The translations under genes were made by a program, and so were the position numbers. Shown here one piece after another: positions 1 through 10,510 of a DNA stretch of 64,000 nt (position 1 is the first letter of the stretch; every line of letters begins with the position of its first letter). The notes below the pieces were generated by a model that saw nothing but the letters and a program-made list of their open reading frames with translations, was not told the origin of the DNA and did no database searches. Source of the DNA: Flaccisagitta enflata (Eukaryota; Chaetognatha; Sagittoidea; Aphragmophora); assembly GCA_965153355.1 (NCBI GenBank), contig OZ231126.1, forward strand, positions 65,968,001-66,032,000, given 5' to 3'.

Positions 1-311
1 GATCAAAAAGTGACTGAATGAACTTTTTTCCCTTTACTTGCTCCAAGTCATATCTTACTCTTAGAAACGGTTCCAAAATATCAGTTTTTAGAATTCTTTT
101 GTTTTAAGTCATTTTTTCATTTTTGAGGATTTTAACGCAATTTTTGAACCTAGACCTACTCTATAATGTTCTAGGTTAACTCAAGTATCAATTGCTATTG
201 GAACTATTGGGTAAAGGCGACTCGGTTATGCTCACCTCTGTGTCTAGGCCTAATGCATAAATTTATAGATGATTTCATTAATATCTCAATTCAATTTCTG
301 CCAATCTACAG
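1..311 (+). other. presumed HAT1 intron
   Basis: This is the AT-rich sequence upstream of the first recognisable HAT1 exon. It ends in a splice acceptor (ctacag, AG at 310-311). I see no further exon or repeat in it. It is probably intron, because about 270 N-terminal residues of HAT1 are missing and must lie upstream of the window. Confidence 0.5.
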
Positions 312-1308
312 TTGAGGACCCGTCGGAGGCCTTTGTTCTCCTCCGCGATTACGTCGATTGTCTGGCTTGTCGGTCGCTGAAGTCATTTGCGGAAGAATCT
401 TTACTGGCCAATGAAAAACTGACCGACGATATGGAGCACGAAGCGAGAAAGGAACTCAAAATTAATCGCCGACAGGTTGGAATCATGAAAAATACAATGA
501 TACCATTGAAATAAAATCTTTCCATCTGGAATGAACTTATGAGAAGTAATACTTCTTTACGAACAAAGGCAGGACGCCCGGGTAGAATGGCCCCACTTTA
601 ATTACCTAACAATCGGGGGTTGGTAGCTTTACTTAGGGCGCAGCACAGAACTAAAGGTCAATGTTTTGTTTAAAATGTTTTAAAATAACTTTAGGTAAGT
701 TTGTTTTAGCTAACACGATCATCGAATAAACGCTCTCAAACATTGTATTTCATGAAGGCTAAGCGGGTGTTTGAGATCCTCCGATTGTCTGTGATCAACG
801 AAAATGACAAGCAGCAGATGAAACAGTTCCGTCTCGCCGTCAAGAGGAGGCTCAATCAGCCGTATGCGGTCAGTACCACTCGATGTGCACTTGCGGGCAT
901 TGTGTATGGGACTTGTTAGTGTTGTGTTCTGTTGTTGCCTTGACATCCGTCTAATGAGTTGGTGATTGGCGCGCATGTCCTCTCCCCTCATACACAGGCG
1001 GAGAAGAAGAAACTGGAAAAATGTCAGAAGTTTCTAAAGCCAAACGAACTCCAGGCCGTCATGCGTCAAATGAAAATGGCTCCTGCGGTAAGTTGCTTGG
1101 TCTCCTATTCTGTAATAGCTTCCGTATTGTAGAATGAAATAAAAGAATAAGTTGAGCACAACTGATTTTTTTGTGCAAGTAAATTGCTCTTCGGTGTTTT
1201 ACTTGATTTTCTTTTCCACAACAGGAGCAAAAGGAGTATTTGGACAACTGCTTCAAAGAGTTGATTCAGGATTACGACAAAATTGTGCGGAAACTCGAGA
1301 TTGCGTAG
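312..1308 (+). CDS. HAT1: Histone acetyltransferase type B catalytic subunit, C-terminal exons (partial)
   Basis: HAT1 acetylates newly made histone H4 (K5/K12) from acetyl-CoA, working with an RbAp46/48-type partner before chromatin assembly. Four exons are visible: 312-475, 758-868, 998-1087 and 1225-1308, with stop TAG at 1306-1308. Every intron has GT..AG ends, and one donor is GTAAGT at 1088. The last three exons are in phase 0; the first begins with two bases of a split codon. The encoded order matches the animal HAT1 C-terminus: VEDPSEAF..LRDYV, then AKRVFEILRL, AVKRRLNQPY, KFLKPNEL and CFKELIQDY, ending KLEIA. The acidic ED pair at 314-319 corresponds to residues I recall as catalytic in human HAT1 (E276/D277). 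About 148 codons are present out of a usual 420 or so. The acetyl-CoA-binding core and start lie outside the window. The family call is made from memory of the protein family, without alignment, but the match spans all four exons. Confidence 0.93.
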
Positions 1309-1378
1309 AATTCCCGTTAGCTGAATATTCCCGTTAGCTGAATTCTCTTCAGTTTGGAGCGTTTGCTGGGGGGAGATA
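1309..1378 (+). other. HAT1 3' UTR start
   Basis: Just after the stop, the motif attcccgttagctg is repeated twice in tandem. No canonical polyadenylation hexamer is seen before the MITE that follows. The first AATAAA is at about 1437, inside that MITE, so the transcript may be ended by repeat-derived sequence. This is inference. Confidence 0.35.
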
Positions 1379-1380
1379 TA

Positions 1381-1781
1381 CTACATGAATTTTAAAAAAA
1401 AGACGCACTTTTGAATGGCTGATTGCGCCATTGAAAATAAAAAAAAATTGATTAAAATCTTAGACCATTTTGAAGCTCTTGAAAAACTCTTTCATTTGGC
1501 GTCAATCTGGTATCTCTATCTTTTTTCGTTTAGAAATGGCATTAGTTTGAGAAAAAATGTTGCCAAATTTGTTTTTGCAGTTGCTTTGAAAAAGATGCAA
1601 TTCAGCAAAATGGTGTCTCACTTTAGAGAGCTCTAGCTCCTAAACCGTCAAAGATACAGATCTGGGATTGGTCTAGAAAGAAAGATAATTTGAAAATCTC
1701 TTACTCTAAAAAAATTTTTTAACACTTTTTGAGTCAGTTTTATCAGCGAATGAAAAGGTGCGTTTTTTTTAATTCATGTAG
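1381..1781. mobile_element. Tc1/mariner-type MITE (401 bp)
   Basis: The inverted ends begin CTACATGAATT, continue through an A-run, and finish GACGCAC. The right end is the near-exact inverse (GTGCG, T-run, AATTCATGTAG). TA lies on both sides (1379-1380, 1782-1783), as in Tc1/mariner target duplications. The ends match those of the element at 34734-35461, which carries a transposase fragment, so this looks like its non-autonomous relative. There is no coding capacity. Confidence 0.8.
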
Positions 1782-1783
1782 TA

Positions 1784-2654
1784 TGTGCCATTTCTTTCAA
1801 TAAGTTTCATATGTTTCAGCTTCTCTTTGACATCCGTGCGCACTCATTTTTTAACCGTGATTGATCATTATTATCTGCCACATCCGTGATTTTTCATGTC
1901 GACGACATGATTCTGTTTCTCATGTTTGCCATTCTTATTTTGCTCGGCACCATCGCCATTCATTAAAATTTTCTTATCCGATGACTGGGATTTTTTCTTT
2001 TTTTTTTTTTTGCAAGATATACCAGGAGTCAGAGTGGAAGGCAATACTTAAGCCCTGAGATGGAGAATTATGAGACAGTATAGGCGGCTTTTTCCTGACT
2101 CGTCATACTCGTCAAATGTTATTGCCAACAGCATATCTAACAGACTAGTTTAGCTAGCTAGACCAGCTTATCTAGCAAGACAAGCTTAGCAAGCTTAAGT
2201 AGCTAATTTGGCTTGACCACCAAGGAATTCATATGAATCGGGTATCTGAATGATTGGATGTAGTGACTGGTCATTCAAGGATTAAATATGGTTGGCGGTA
2301 CCCGATACCCTGCGATGTTATTGCGAGGAATCTGCTAGTCATCGAGTGGAGAGATGTGGGCAACTTCCCCTGCGGTTATTCTCTACTTAAAGAAATTATT
2401 GCGGCTGAAGCAACAAAGCATTTTGAAACTGTCTGACGAAACTCAGTATAAAATGACTCGTGTTCGGGTTGCAGAAAGGGCCGGTTCTCGCCTAAGGGTA
2501 GGACAAAGCTCTGAAGGTCATCTTTGGGTTTCAAGAGCAGTGCGGCCTTGGGAGCCGGGTGAAGTGTTCCCGTAGGTTAGCTCCCCCTGATTCTTGGTAA
2601 AGGCGCACGTGACTTGGTGACTAGTCACTAGTGATTTGGTCACCCTCAACTTTT
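1784..2654. other. no gene seen; degenerate repeat in part
   Basis: I see no gene here. At about 2262-2340 a decayed match to the head of the 20-bp-array family occurs (ggtcattcaagg, then ggcggtacccgataccctgc). A run of TAGCTAG/AGCTTA words lies at 2140-2205. Confidence 0.35.
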
Positions 2655-2787
2655 TTAGTCGCGTGCTACGCGAGTCTGCACCCCGATTTGTCGGTCCGTC
2701 CGTCCGTCACACTTTACTTTTTTGGGATTTTAGGCTTCACTGCTCCTGCCCAAATGATCTGGTGACCTCAATTACGGCCCCTGCCTT
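2655..2787 (-). mobile_element. CAAG/CTAA element, subfamily A, 5'-truncated
   Basis: This is a minus-oriented copy. It reads TTAGTCGCGTGCTACGCGA, then a GTCC-rich tract, CACACTTTACTTTTTT, and the conserved body (ctcctgcccaaatgat). It stops at cggcccctgcc before its CAAG end. It lies next to a plus-oriented copy of the same subfamily. Confidence 0.75.
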
Positions 2788-2796
2788 TTATAAAAA

Positions 2797-2978
2797 CAAG
2801 GCCGGATACACGGCTACCGAAGTCGCGTGGGGGTGGGCAGGGGTCATATTTGAGCTCACCAGGCTATTTGGGCAGGAGCAGTAAGGTCAAAGAAATAAAT
2901 TCATAGAAAAAGTAAAGTGTGACACAACCGACCTACCAACGGACAAAGCGGGTTGTAGGGTCGCCTGCACGCGACTAA
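2797..2978 (+). mobile_element. CAAG/CTAA element, subfamily A (182 bp)
   Basis: This is a complete copy. It begins CAAGGCCGGATACACGGC, has the body word catatttgag and gggcaggagcagt, then AAAGTAAAGTGTGAC, a short GACGG-type tract, and the hairpin cgcctgcacgcgact ending CTAA. An A-run lies on both sides. Confidence 0.8.
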
Positions 2979-3724
2979 AAATTTAGTTCATGACACGCAC
3001 ACAATGTGTCTGTCGTGTTTTGTGTCAAGGCTAGGTCAATACTGTCCACAGTGAGCAAATGCTTTACAAGCTCCTGATTAAACCCTCACTTTCTCCTTAA
3101 ACGAGCCAAGATTACTGAAGTGGATCCCTTTTCGTATAGGAGTATTTAATGTAGTATATTGTAAACACCTCTATTGGATTCCAGGGGCGTATTTGAGCCA
3201 AAATTTTTAGGGCAGCAAGCCAAAATCTGTGTCTCAATGAATTTTGTGTAGCAACAATTTTCTTATTACCTATGTAGCTAATTGTGCAACTAATATTATC
3301 AATTATTCTTAGTACTTTTGTTTTTGAAGTGATTTTTGTGTTATCAGATAAAAAACATTCTTGCTTCACTTCGGCGTAAAATGTTTACCGTAAAATGTTT
3401 ACCTGTCATAAAATAAAAAGTCAGTCTCCAATGTTTTTATAAAGTAATTCAATAGAACGGGTAGTCTTAGTTACAAAATAAAAATGAAAGACAATTTTAG
3501 ACAATTTTAGAGAGAATTTCATTTTTGTACCCGACTAATAGTTTTTGTCGGTGACTATGAAGTAGCATTGATGTGTAGTCTGTCTGTCTGTTGTTGTTTA
3601 AAACCTTCTCGTATCTTTGGATTTCAGAATTTTATGAAACTTTGCTGGTGTTGTTTATAGGTCAATAGGAGCTTGTGTACCAATTTTCAAAATAATTCAT
3701 AAACTTTTACTACCCTTTGCCTAT
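2979..3724. other. no gene seen
   Basis: This is AT-rich sequence without a recognisable gene, with short disordered reading frames only. A small (GTCT)n patch lies near 3580. Confidence 0.4.
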
Positions 3725-4230
3725 TATTTTTGTAGTAATATTTAGCTGGGACTTAGGTGGTTTACATAGGTAGAGGGTAGTAAAGGTTTATGAATTTTTT
3801 TTTAATTTGGTATACAAGTAGAGGGTAGTAAATAAACAACCCCTGCAAAATTCGAATTAAATCTGAAGTCTGGTTTATGAGATATTAGCTTATTTATGTA
3901 GTAGTATGTTGCTAGGACTTAGGCAATTTACATAGGCAAAGGGTGGTAAAGGTATGTGAATTTTTTTCTAATTTGGTACACAAGTAGAAGGTAGTAAATA
4001 AATAACCCCTGCAAAATTCGAATTAAATCTGGGGTCTGGTTTATGAGATATCAGCTTATTTATGTAGTAATATGTTACTATGACTTAGGCAGTTTACATA
4101 GGCATAGCAAAGTTATGTGGATTCTTTTTTAATTTGGTATACAAGTAAAGGATATTAATTGAACTGCCCCTGCAAAATTCGAATTAAATCTGAAGTCTGA
4201 TTTATAAGATTTTAGCTTACCAATAAAAGC
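3725..4230. repeat. 165-166 bp tandem repeat, about 3 copies
   Basis: The marker ggacttagg recurs at about 3749, 3915 and 4080, giving periods of 166 and 165 bp. Each unit also carries gggtagtaaa, then cccctgcaaaattcgaatta, then tctggtttatgagat. A fourth partial unit restarts at about 4733 after an interruption. The unit length is close to nucleosome spacing. Confidence 0.85.
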
Positions 4231-4289
4231 GGCTCTCGCCGTAGGAAAAAAGTCGTAAGTGCTAGGTTTTGGAATTTCTTGTGATTTTG

Positions 4290-4366
4290 TCTGGTTGTTG
4301 GACGGATAGATGGACCAACAGACCAATGGATGGATTAACGGACAAAGCCTCTCATAGCGTCCAGAG
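4290..4366 (+). mobile_element. decayed CAAG/CTAA element, subfamily C 3' part
   Basis: A GGAC/GACCAAC-rich stretch is followed by ggacaaagcctctcatag and a degraded hairpin. It interrupts the 165-bp tandem repeat. Confidence 0.45.
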
Positions 4367-4861
4367 TTGAAATGAGAGAGAGACTGTGCTGCCAGGATGC
4401 ACAATCATCACCTGGGACATTTCAAAGTTCAAATAGACTTCAACTAACTCGATTCCTTATTTTTAGGAAAAATGCAAAAAATGCAAAAAAATATAAAAAG
4501 ATTTAAAAAATCATAGCTCCAAAACTATCGATTGCACAGAATTCTGCTTGGCGTCATCTGAAAGAGGAGAATTAGCTCTTTCTTAGCTATTAATTTCATG
4601 CGTAGTCCCATTCTGCCCCTAAAATGCATCAACTTTCCCAAACGACTCATAAAACAAAGGGAAATCCATTTTCTCTGCAGGACTCAAAAAGACCGAAGGG
4701 ACTTCGTCTCTTCGACTTTTTTCCAAATTAATGTAGTAATATGTTACTAGGACTTAGGCGATTTATATAGAGGATTGGAGTTGATGAATTCTTTTACTTG
4801 CTCATTTATTACACTCTGATTTTTTTTTCTTTAGGTTTGCCATCATGGATTTCAAGATTTA

Positions 4862-5170
4862 TCTTCAACTATTGTCATCATCTTCAATTGCTGTCATCAT
4901 CTTCAATTACTGTCATCATCTTCAACTACTGACATCATCTTCAACTACTGACATCATCTTCAACTACTGACATCATCTTCAACTACTGACATCATCTTCA
5001 ACTACTGACATCATCTTCAACTACTGACATCATCTTCAACTACTGTCATCATCTTCAACTACTGTCATCATGTTCAACTACTGTCATCATGTTCAACTAC
5101 TGTCATCATCTTCAACTACTGTTATCATCTTCATCTACTGTCATCATCCTCAACCATTGTCATTATCTTT
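4862..5170. repeat. 19-bp minisatellite, about 16 units
   Basis: The unit is catcatcttcaactactga with T/A alternatives (ctgtcatcat and ctgacatcat). The middle units are nearly identical and the outer ones more divergent, as expected from unequal exchange. The period is not a multiple of three, so coding use is unlikely. T- and A-homopolymer-rich sequence follows to about 5310. Confidence 0.9.
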
Positions 5171-5578
5171 GACTATTAAAATTTTTTAAAAAAATTTTTG
5201 AAATTTTTTTTTGAAAATTTTTTTAAAAAATTTTTTTGAAAAACTTTTTTGAATTTTTTTTGTTTTTTGAAAAAAAAAATTTTGAATATTTTTTTTTTAG
5301 ATTTTTAGACTATTGTCATCATTATCTAGTTTTGTTTTCATTAAAACAATATTTAATATTTTTTTTTTCTTCTTGAAATTGCTGTCTTGTCGTGTCTCAT
5401 CGAGTTCCGTTTACGCAACGAGAAAGCTTCAAAAATCAGTCCCCAGTTGGGGACTGTAAGTTTGAGGCTTTTTTTTAAAAAATCAGTCGCCAATGTTTTT
5501 TTTAAAGTAATTTAAAGGAACAGAAAGTCTTAGTTATGAAAAATAAAACAAATGGGAATTATTTTCCATAGGACATTT

Positions 5579-5938
5579 TTAGTCGCGTGCACGCGACTCT
5601 ACAACCCGCTTTGTCGGTCCGTCCGTCCGTCCGTCCGTCGGTCCGTCCGTCCGTCCGTCGGTCCGTCCGTCCGTCACACTTTACTTTTTTGTACTATAAC
5701 GTCTACTCTTAGGTCATTTTAAGTCATTTATAGTTATTCTAAGTCATTTTGAGTCAGTCCAAGTCATTTTAAGTCATTTTAAGTTATTTTAAGTTATTTT
5801 TGGTTTTTTGTTTTTTTAGTCATTTTAAGTCAATTTTGGTCATTTTAGGTCATTCTAAGTCATTGAAAGTCATTCTAAGTCATTCTAAGTCACTCTTTGT
5901 CTGTAAGTCTCGCACGCGACTTATAGGTGTTGGCCTTG
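5579..5938 (-). mobile_element. CAAG/CTAA element, subfamily B (360 bp)
   Basis: Read on +, it starts TTAGTCGCGTGCACGCGACT (an 18-bp perfect palindrome), then CTACAACCCGCTTTGTCGG and a GTCC tract. CACACTTTACTTTTTT follows, then about 20 units of the 10-mer AAGTCATTTT with variants. It ends CGCACGCGACTTATAGGTG, TTGGCCTTG. T-runs flank both ends. The array is the variable cargo of this family. Confidence 0.88.
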
Positions 5939-6134
5939 TTAAAGAGAATTCCAATTTTTTGCTAAAAACATGAAAATGAGAAACGATTCAAACCAATTTA
6001 GTTGAAGAAGCTCAAGGGCATCAACCTAAATATCAAAATGAATGGCTAAAGGGATGAATGGCTAAAGGGATGAATAGGCTATTTTTATTGATCCCATAAA
6101 TCCCCATTGTGCTACAGCTGGAAATATTATGAAC

Positions 6135-6137
<3 letters not shown>

Positions 6138-6209
<72 letters not shown>
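6138..6209. repeat. (CT)n microsatellite
   Basis: An almost pure CT run of about 70 bp. Reading frames through it (poly-LS or poly-RE) are artefacts. Confidence 0.97.
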
Positions 6210-6216
<7 letters not shown>

Positions 6217-7056
6217 AAACCATCTGTGTCCCGATGGCGATTGTGACCCAACAAAAGGGGCAGCAGCTGCTGCCTCTGACGCCCCGTCAAATACGCCCCT
6301 ATTGGATTCCGATTCTGAAATTAGTCAGGACAGTCAGGTTATCAGACTGAAGTTATTTTCATGTCTTTTGAAGTAAAAGATATGATCCAATCTCACACTT
6401 CGAAAGACTTCGGAAGAAGCCTCATGAAAATACCATGTCATGAGACTTTGCATGGTGTTCATAAACACTATGGATGAGGTCGGAAAAATAGGGGCAAAAA
6501 AATCCCTATTGTAGGAGTACAGTAAATGCCATTTAAAGTCAATGCACAAATTGTACCTTTTTGAAAAAAAATCTAAGTGATTCTGATTATTTAATTACTT
6601 ATGGGTGCTTCTTTCTGCATGCCTTGATTGTCACAAACATGTCCCAGAGCATTGAAAGACTAGTCTTTGTTGTCCTTCAGTTGTCCCAGACTTGTCCTGA
6701 AGTTGTCCTAAAAGTGCAGGTGGGTTACTACAGGATATTAAGAATATTCTTTTCAGCCAAATTTTTCTGTGAAAAATGATTATTAGTTTTACCAGATTTA
6801 TCCCAGAGTTGCAGGAGAGATGTTCAAGAGTTTTCCTAGAATTGTTCTTGAATTTTCTCAGTTGTCCTAAAGTTATCCAGGTGTTGTCCTGATTATCCTG
6901 AGGTTAAACATGTTCGTCCATCCATCGGTCCATCCCCCATGCCCTTGTAGGTCGGAAATCTGCACTCTCAGGCCTGAAATCTATCTTCTCAGGCCTGAAT
7001 TCTACCCTCTCAGGCTTTGAATCATAAAAGGCAGATTTAAGGCCTGAGAGGACCTT

Positions 7057-7804
7057 CAGCAAAGCACCGCTAAAGCGCACCCGCAAGAAAGGCATGCACG
7101 CCTATAAGAGATTTTGTAGTCATTTCTACAATGGCAATAAGGCATCCTTTCTCACTGTATTTTTACAATATATCCTAGTGAAAAATCATATAACAGTTTT
7201 GTTCAGCAGTTAAGTGTAATATTGGGGTATATTAACATATAGGAGGTAAAAATGAAATTATTCCCCAGCACTTTTTGAGTAATCTTCAAGGTAGGAATAA
7301 GTTGGATCTCTTTTTAATCCAGATTTAACCAAGTTGTATTGACTCATTTTCTGATTCTAAATTGTTAATCCTTACAAAATTTCTTCTCATTTGATAGGTC
7401 GCACTTAGAGGTTTTGTAAAAAATCAAAATTTACATTTTTTAAGTTGCGGTGGCTTAAGAAATAAAATTTTAATTCTTTTCAAAAGTATAAAGTGTGACC
7501 CATCAAATGAAAGCAAATTTTGCAAGAATTAACAGTATGAAATCAGAAAAATATTTGATCTGACTCCATAGAATCTTCAGTGAAAATGGGTTAGATTTTA
7601 TCTATTTTGAAGATTCCTCAAAAAATGCTTGGTCAATGATTTCATATTTGCTAGGTATGTGTTAAAACACTTTGACACCACACAAAACTGCAGAAAAACC
7701 CACTGTTTTATGATTTTTTACTCAGAGCTGACTTAGAAGCACAGTGTTCTGTATAATTTAAAACTGCCCAGGCCCTTGAAATGCGCTCTAGTGAAGCCCA
7801 ACTA
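7057..7804. mobile_element. decayed pogo-like MITE split by insertion
   Basis: The left part (aaagcaccgctaaagcgc, then aaggcatgc and caataaggcat) and the right part (atgcgctctagtgaagccca) match the two ends of the intact copy at 24142-24314. About 600 bp of foreign AT-rich sequence separates them. Confidence 0.55.
7340..7565. repeat. inverted repeat (foldback) in AT-rich insert
   Basis: The words gttaatccttacaaaattt and catttgataggtcgcactt at 7360-7410 are inverted at 7490-7550 (aagtgtgacccatcaaatga, then tgcaagaattaac). The centre is near 7450. The aagtgtgac word resembles the centre of the palindrome at 57970-58601, so the two may be distantly related. Confidence 0.6.
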
Positions 7805-8060
7805 TATTTCAGGCCTAAGAGCGCAGCCTTTAGGTTTTGAAAACGCGGATTCAAGTTCTGAGAGGGCAGATTTCAGGTCTGAAGGGTAGATTTTAGGCCT
7901 GGGAGGACAGATTTCAGGCCTAAGATGGCCTGGGGGACATAAATGGACAAACAAATGAATAAATGAAGGCCCTTTGTTTTCTACAGAACTTTTTCCCCTT
8001 TGGGGCCGCTGCCCCAAAGGTTAAATGATAGCTTTGGAGGAATAATTTAAGGGCTTGGGG
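7801..8060. repeat. 20-bp array family E fragment
   Basis: Irregular units of about 20 bp (gggcagatttcaggtctga) are followed by a TTCTACAGAAC-like word and the palindromic ctttggggccgctgcc end. Confidence 0.6.
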
Positions 8061-8126
8061 ACAAAAGATCAGGCCTCGGCCTGAGAGAGCTAATTTGAAG
8101 TCTCAATGGCAAACAGAGGGGAGGAG

Positions 8127-8620
8127 GAAATAGTCGCAAAAGCGTTAGATGGTCAGTTGTACCCGTGCCCTGCCTAAGTAGGTTGTGGTTGAAGTCAAGG
8201 GGGAGCAGGGCAGCGGCCCCGAAGGGGTTGATGACCTATGCTTTCACACATATGGGGATTTTCTCCTTCTTCTCCTCTGTCCCTCCCCTTCAAATCCCAG
8301 TCTCAAGGCCCAAAATCTGGTCTTGAGGCCCAAATCCCAGTCTCGAGGCCCAAATCCAAGCGTCAAGGCCCAAATCCTAGCCTGGAGGCTGAGATTTGGG
8401 CCTTGAGGCTGGGATCTGGGCCTCTTGGCTGAGAATTTGACCTTGAGGCTGAGATTTGGGCTTCAAGACTGAAATCTGGGCCTCCAGGCTTGGATTTTAG
8501 CCTTGAGGCTAGGATTTGGGCCTTGAGGCTGGGATTTGGGCCTCAAGACTGGGATTTGGGCCTCAAGAGTGGGATTTGGGCCTCGAGACCAGAATTTGGG
8601 CCTCAAGACTGGGATTTGAA
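8127..8620 (+). mobile_element. family E element with 20-bp array
   Basis: The head is AATAGTCGCAAAAGCGTTAG, then ATGGTCAG. The block ggcagcggccccgaaggggt and gatgacctatgctttcaca follows, then a pyrimidine tract and an array of the 20-mer gaggcccaaatcccagtctc. At about 8380 the array flips to its reverse complement (ctgggatttgggcctcgag). The closing inverted block is absent, so the copy is truncated. Confidence 0.72.
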
Positions 8621-8633
8621 GGGGGGATGTAAA

Positions 8634-9060
8634 ATAGTCGCAAAAGTGTTAGATGGTCAGTGGTACCCATTGCCCCTTAGTGAGTATATGTTGACTTTTT
8701 GGGCAGCAGCCCCAAAGGGCCAATGTCCTGTAAAACACAGGGGGGATTTTGAGACGTCCACCCGTCCTTCCATCCGTCCCTCCGTCCGTCCATCCATCCC
8801 CCCCGATGACCATCCAGGCCTCGAGTAAGCCCTCCCAGGCCTCAATTTAGCCCTCCCGGCCTTAAATTAGCCCTCTTTGCTTCAAATCAGCCCCCCCCCT
8901 CATGCCACAAATCTGCCCTCCAGACCTCAAATCCGCCCTCCAGACCTTCAATCAGCCCTCCAAGCATAAAACCAGCCCTCCAAACCTCAAATCTGCTCTC
9001 CAAGCCTTAATTTTGCCCTCCAGCCTTCAAATTTACTTTCAGTGGCCTAAATTAGCCATC
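8634..9060 (+). mobile_element. family E element with 20-bp CTCCAGACCTCAAATC array
   Basis: A second head (aatagtcgcaaaagtgttag) is followed by gggcagcagccccaaagggc, a cctgtaaaacacag word and a GTCC tract. An array of about 12 units (cctccagacctcaaatccgc and variants) runs from 8815 to 9060. Confidence 0.72.
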
Positions 9061-9079
9061 TAGAGCCCCTGAGGTCAGA

Positions 9080-9795
9080 CGGAAGGCCCTTTGGGGCCGC
9101 TGCCCTGCTCTCACTCCACCTCTTTACTGGATCACTCCCAGCAGGGCATCGGGTACCGCTGACCATGTGCGATCCTTGGATGACTTGTTTTGTTGTGTAA
9201 TGGTGAGAGGGGCAGCGGCCCCAAAGGGGCCAATGACCTATGCTCAATAATTTTTGTGGATCTAGACTTGAAAGAGAGCATCAATAATGGGATTTGAGCC
9301 TTGATCAGAAAAGGATTTGAGCCTCAAGGTTGGGATGTGAACCTTGTGGCTGGGATCTGAGCCTCGAGGCTGTGATTTGAGCCTGGAGGCTGGGATTTGA
9401 GCTTCAAGGCTGGGAATTGAGCCTTGAGTTTGGCATCTGAGATCTTGACGTTGGAATTTGAGTCTCTAGGCTGGGATTTGAGCTTCTAGGCTGGGATTTG
9501 AGCTTCTAGGCTGGGATTTGAGCCTCAAGCTTGGAATGTGAGCCTCAGGGTTGGGATTTGAGCCTTCAGTTTGGGATTTAAGCCTCAAGGTTTGGATTTG
9601 AGCCTCTAGGCTGGGATTTGAGCCTCAAGGTTGAAATATGAGCCTCAAGGCCTTGAGGTTGGGATTTGAGCCTTAAGGTTGGGATTTGAGCCTTGAAGTT
9701 GGGATTTGAGCCTCGAGGCTAGGATTTGGGCCTTGCGGATAGAATTTGGGCCTCAAGGTTAGGATTTGAGCCTCAAGGCTAGAATATGTGCTTTG
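9080..9795. mobile_element. family E element(s): GC-rich ends plus 20-21 bp array
   Basis: At 9080-9240 the ggccctttggggccgctgcc block faces its inverse (ggcagcggccccaaagggg). Between them lie accgctgaccatgtgcgatc and cttggatgac, an alternative head in reverse. An array of about 25 units of gggatttgagcctcaaggtt runs from 9285 to 9795. Confidence 0.7.
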
Positions 9796-9819
9796 AAGAG
9801 GGTGGACGGAGAACTAGTC

Positions 9820-10270
9820 ATCCAAGGATCGCACATGGTCAGCGGTACCCGATGCCCTGCTGGAAGTGATCCAGTGAAGAGGTGGAGTGAGAGCAGGGCA
9901 GCGGCCCAAAAGGGCTGATGTCCTGTAGAACACAGAGGGGAATTTCGAGATGTCCGTCCTTTCGTCCGTCCTGAGGGGGCATATTTCAGGTGTTATATGA
10001 CTGATTTAGGCCACTGAAGGCATATTTGAGGGCTGGAGGGCAGAATTACGGCTTGGAGAGCAGATTTGAGGTTTGGGGGGTTGATTTGATGCTTGGAGGG
10101 CTGATTAAAGGTCTGGAGGGCAGATTTGAGGTCTGGAGGGTAGATTTGAGACATGCGGGAGGCTAATTCCAAGCCAAAAGGGCAGATTTGAGGCCTAGAG
10201 GGCTAATTTGAGGTCTTGGAGGACTAATTTGAGGCCTGGAAGGGCTGATTTGAGGCCTTGAAGGTCAATG
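9820..10270 (+). mobile_element. family E element, alternative head, 20-bp array
   Basis: The head is tcatccaaggatcgcacatg, then gtcagcggtacccgatgccc. A gcagcggcccaaaagggctg block and tcctgtagaacacag follow, then an array of about 12 units (gcagatttgaggtctggagg), and a GACGGACG tract at 10270-10310. Confidence 0.7.
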
Positions 10271-10314
10271 GGGGGGACGGACGGACGGATGGATGGACGG
10301 AAGGACGAACGTCT

Positions 10315-10510
10315 CGAAATTCCCCCCTGTGTTCTACAGGACATCGGCCCTTTGGGGCCGCTGCCAAAAAAGGAGGAGAAATTTCTCCTGTGTGAAAGCA
10401 TAGGACATCGGCCCCTTTGGGGCTGCTGCCCAAAAAGGAGGAGAAAATCCCCCTGATGTGTGAAAGCATAGGTCATCAACCCCTTTGGGGCCACTGCCTA
10501 AAAGGACAGA
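10315..10510 (-). mobile_element. family E end block repeated three times
   Basis: Three near copies of the gaaagcataggacatcggcc, cctttggggc, cgctgcc end block follow one another at about 10325-10370, 10390-10440 and 10455-10500. The last ends cactgcctaaaag, so it carries a CTAA-like terminus after the GGCCCC hairpin. Confidence 0.65.

Noticed and set aside
2797-2978. Subfamily A repeats as SINEs
   Set aside because: They lack a tRNA-, 7SL- or 5S-like head and any tail with long target duplications. The terminal hairpin plus CTAA and the A-run target fit another mechanism better.
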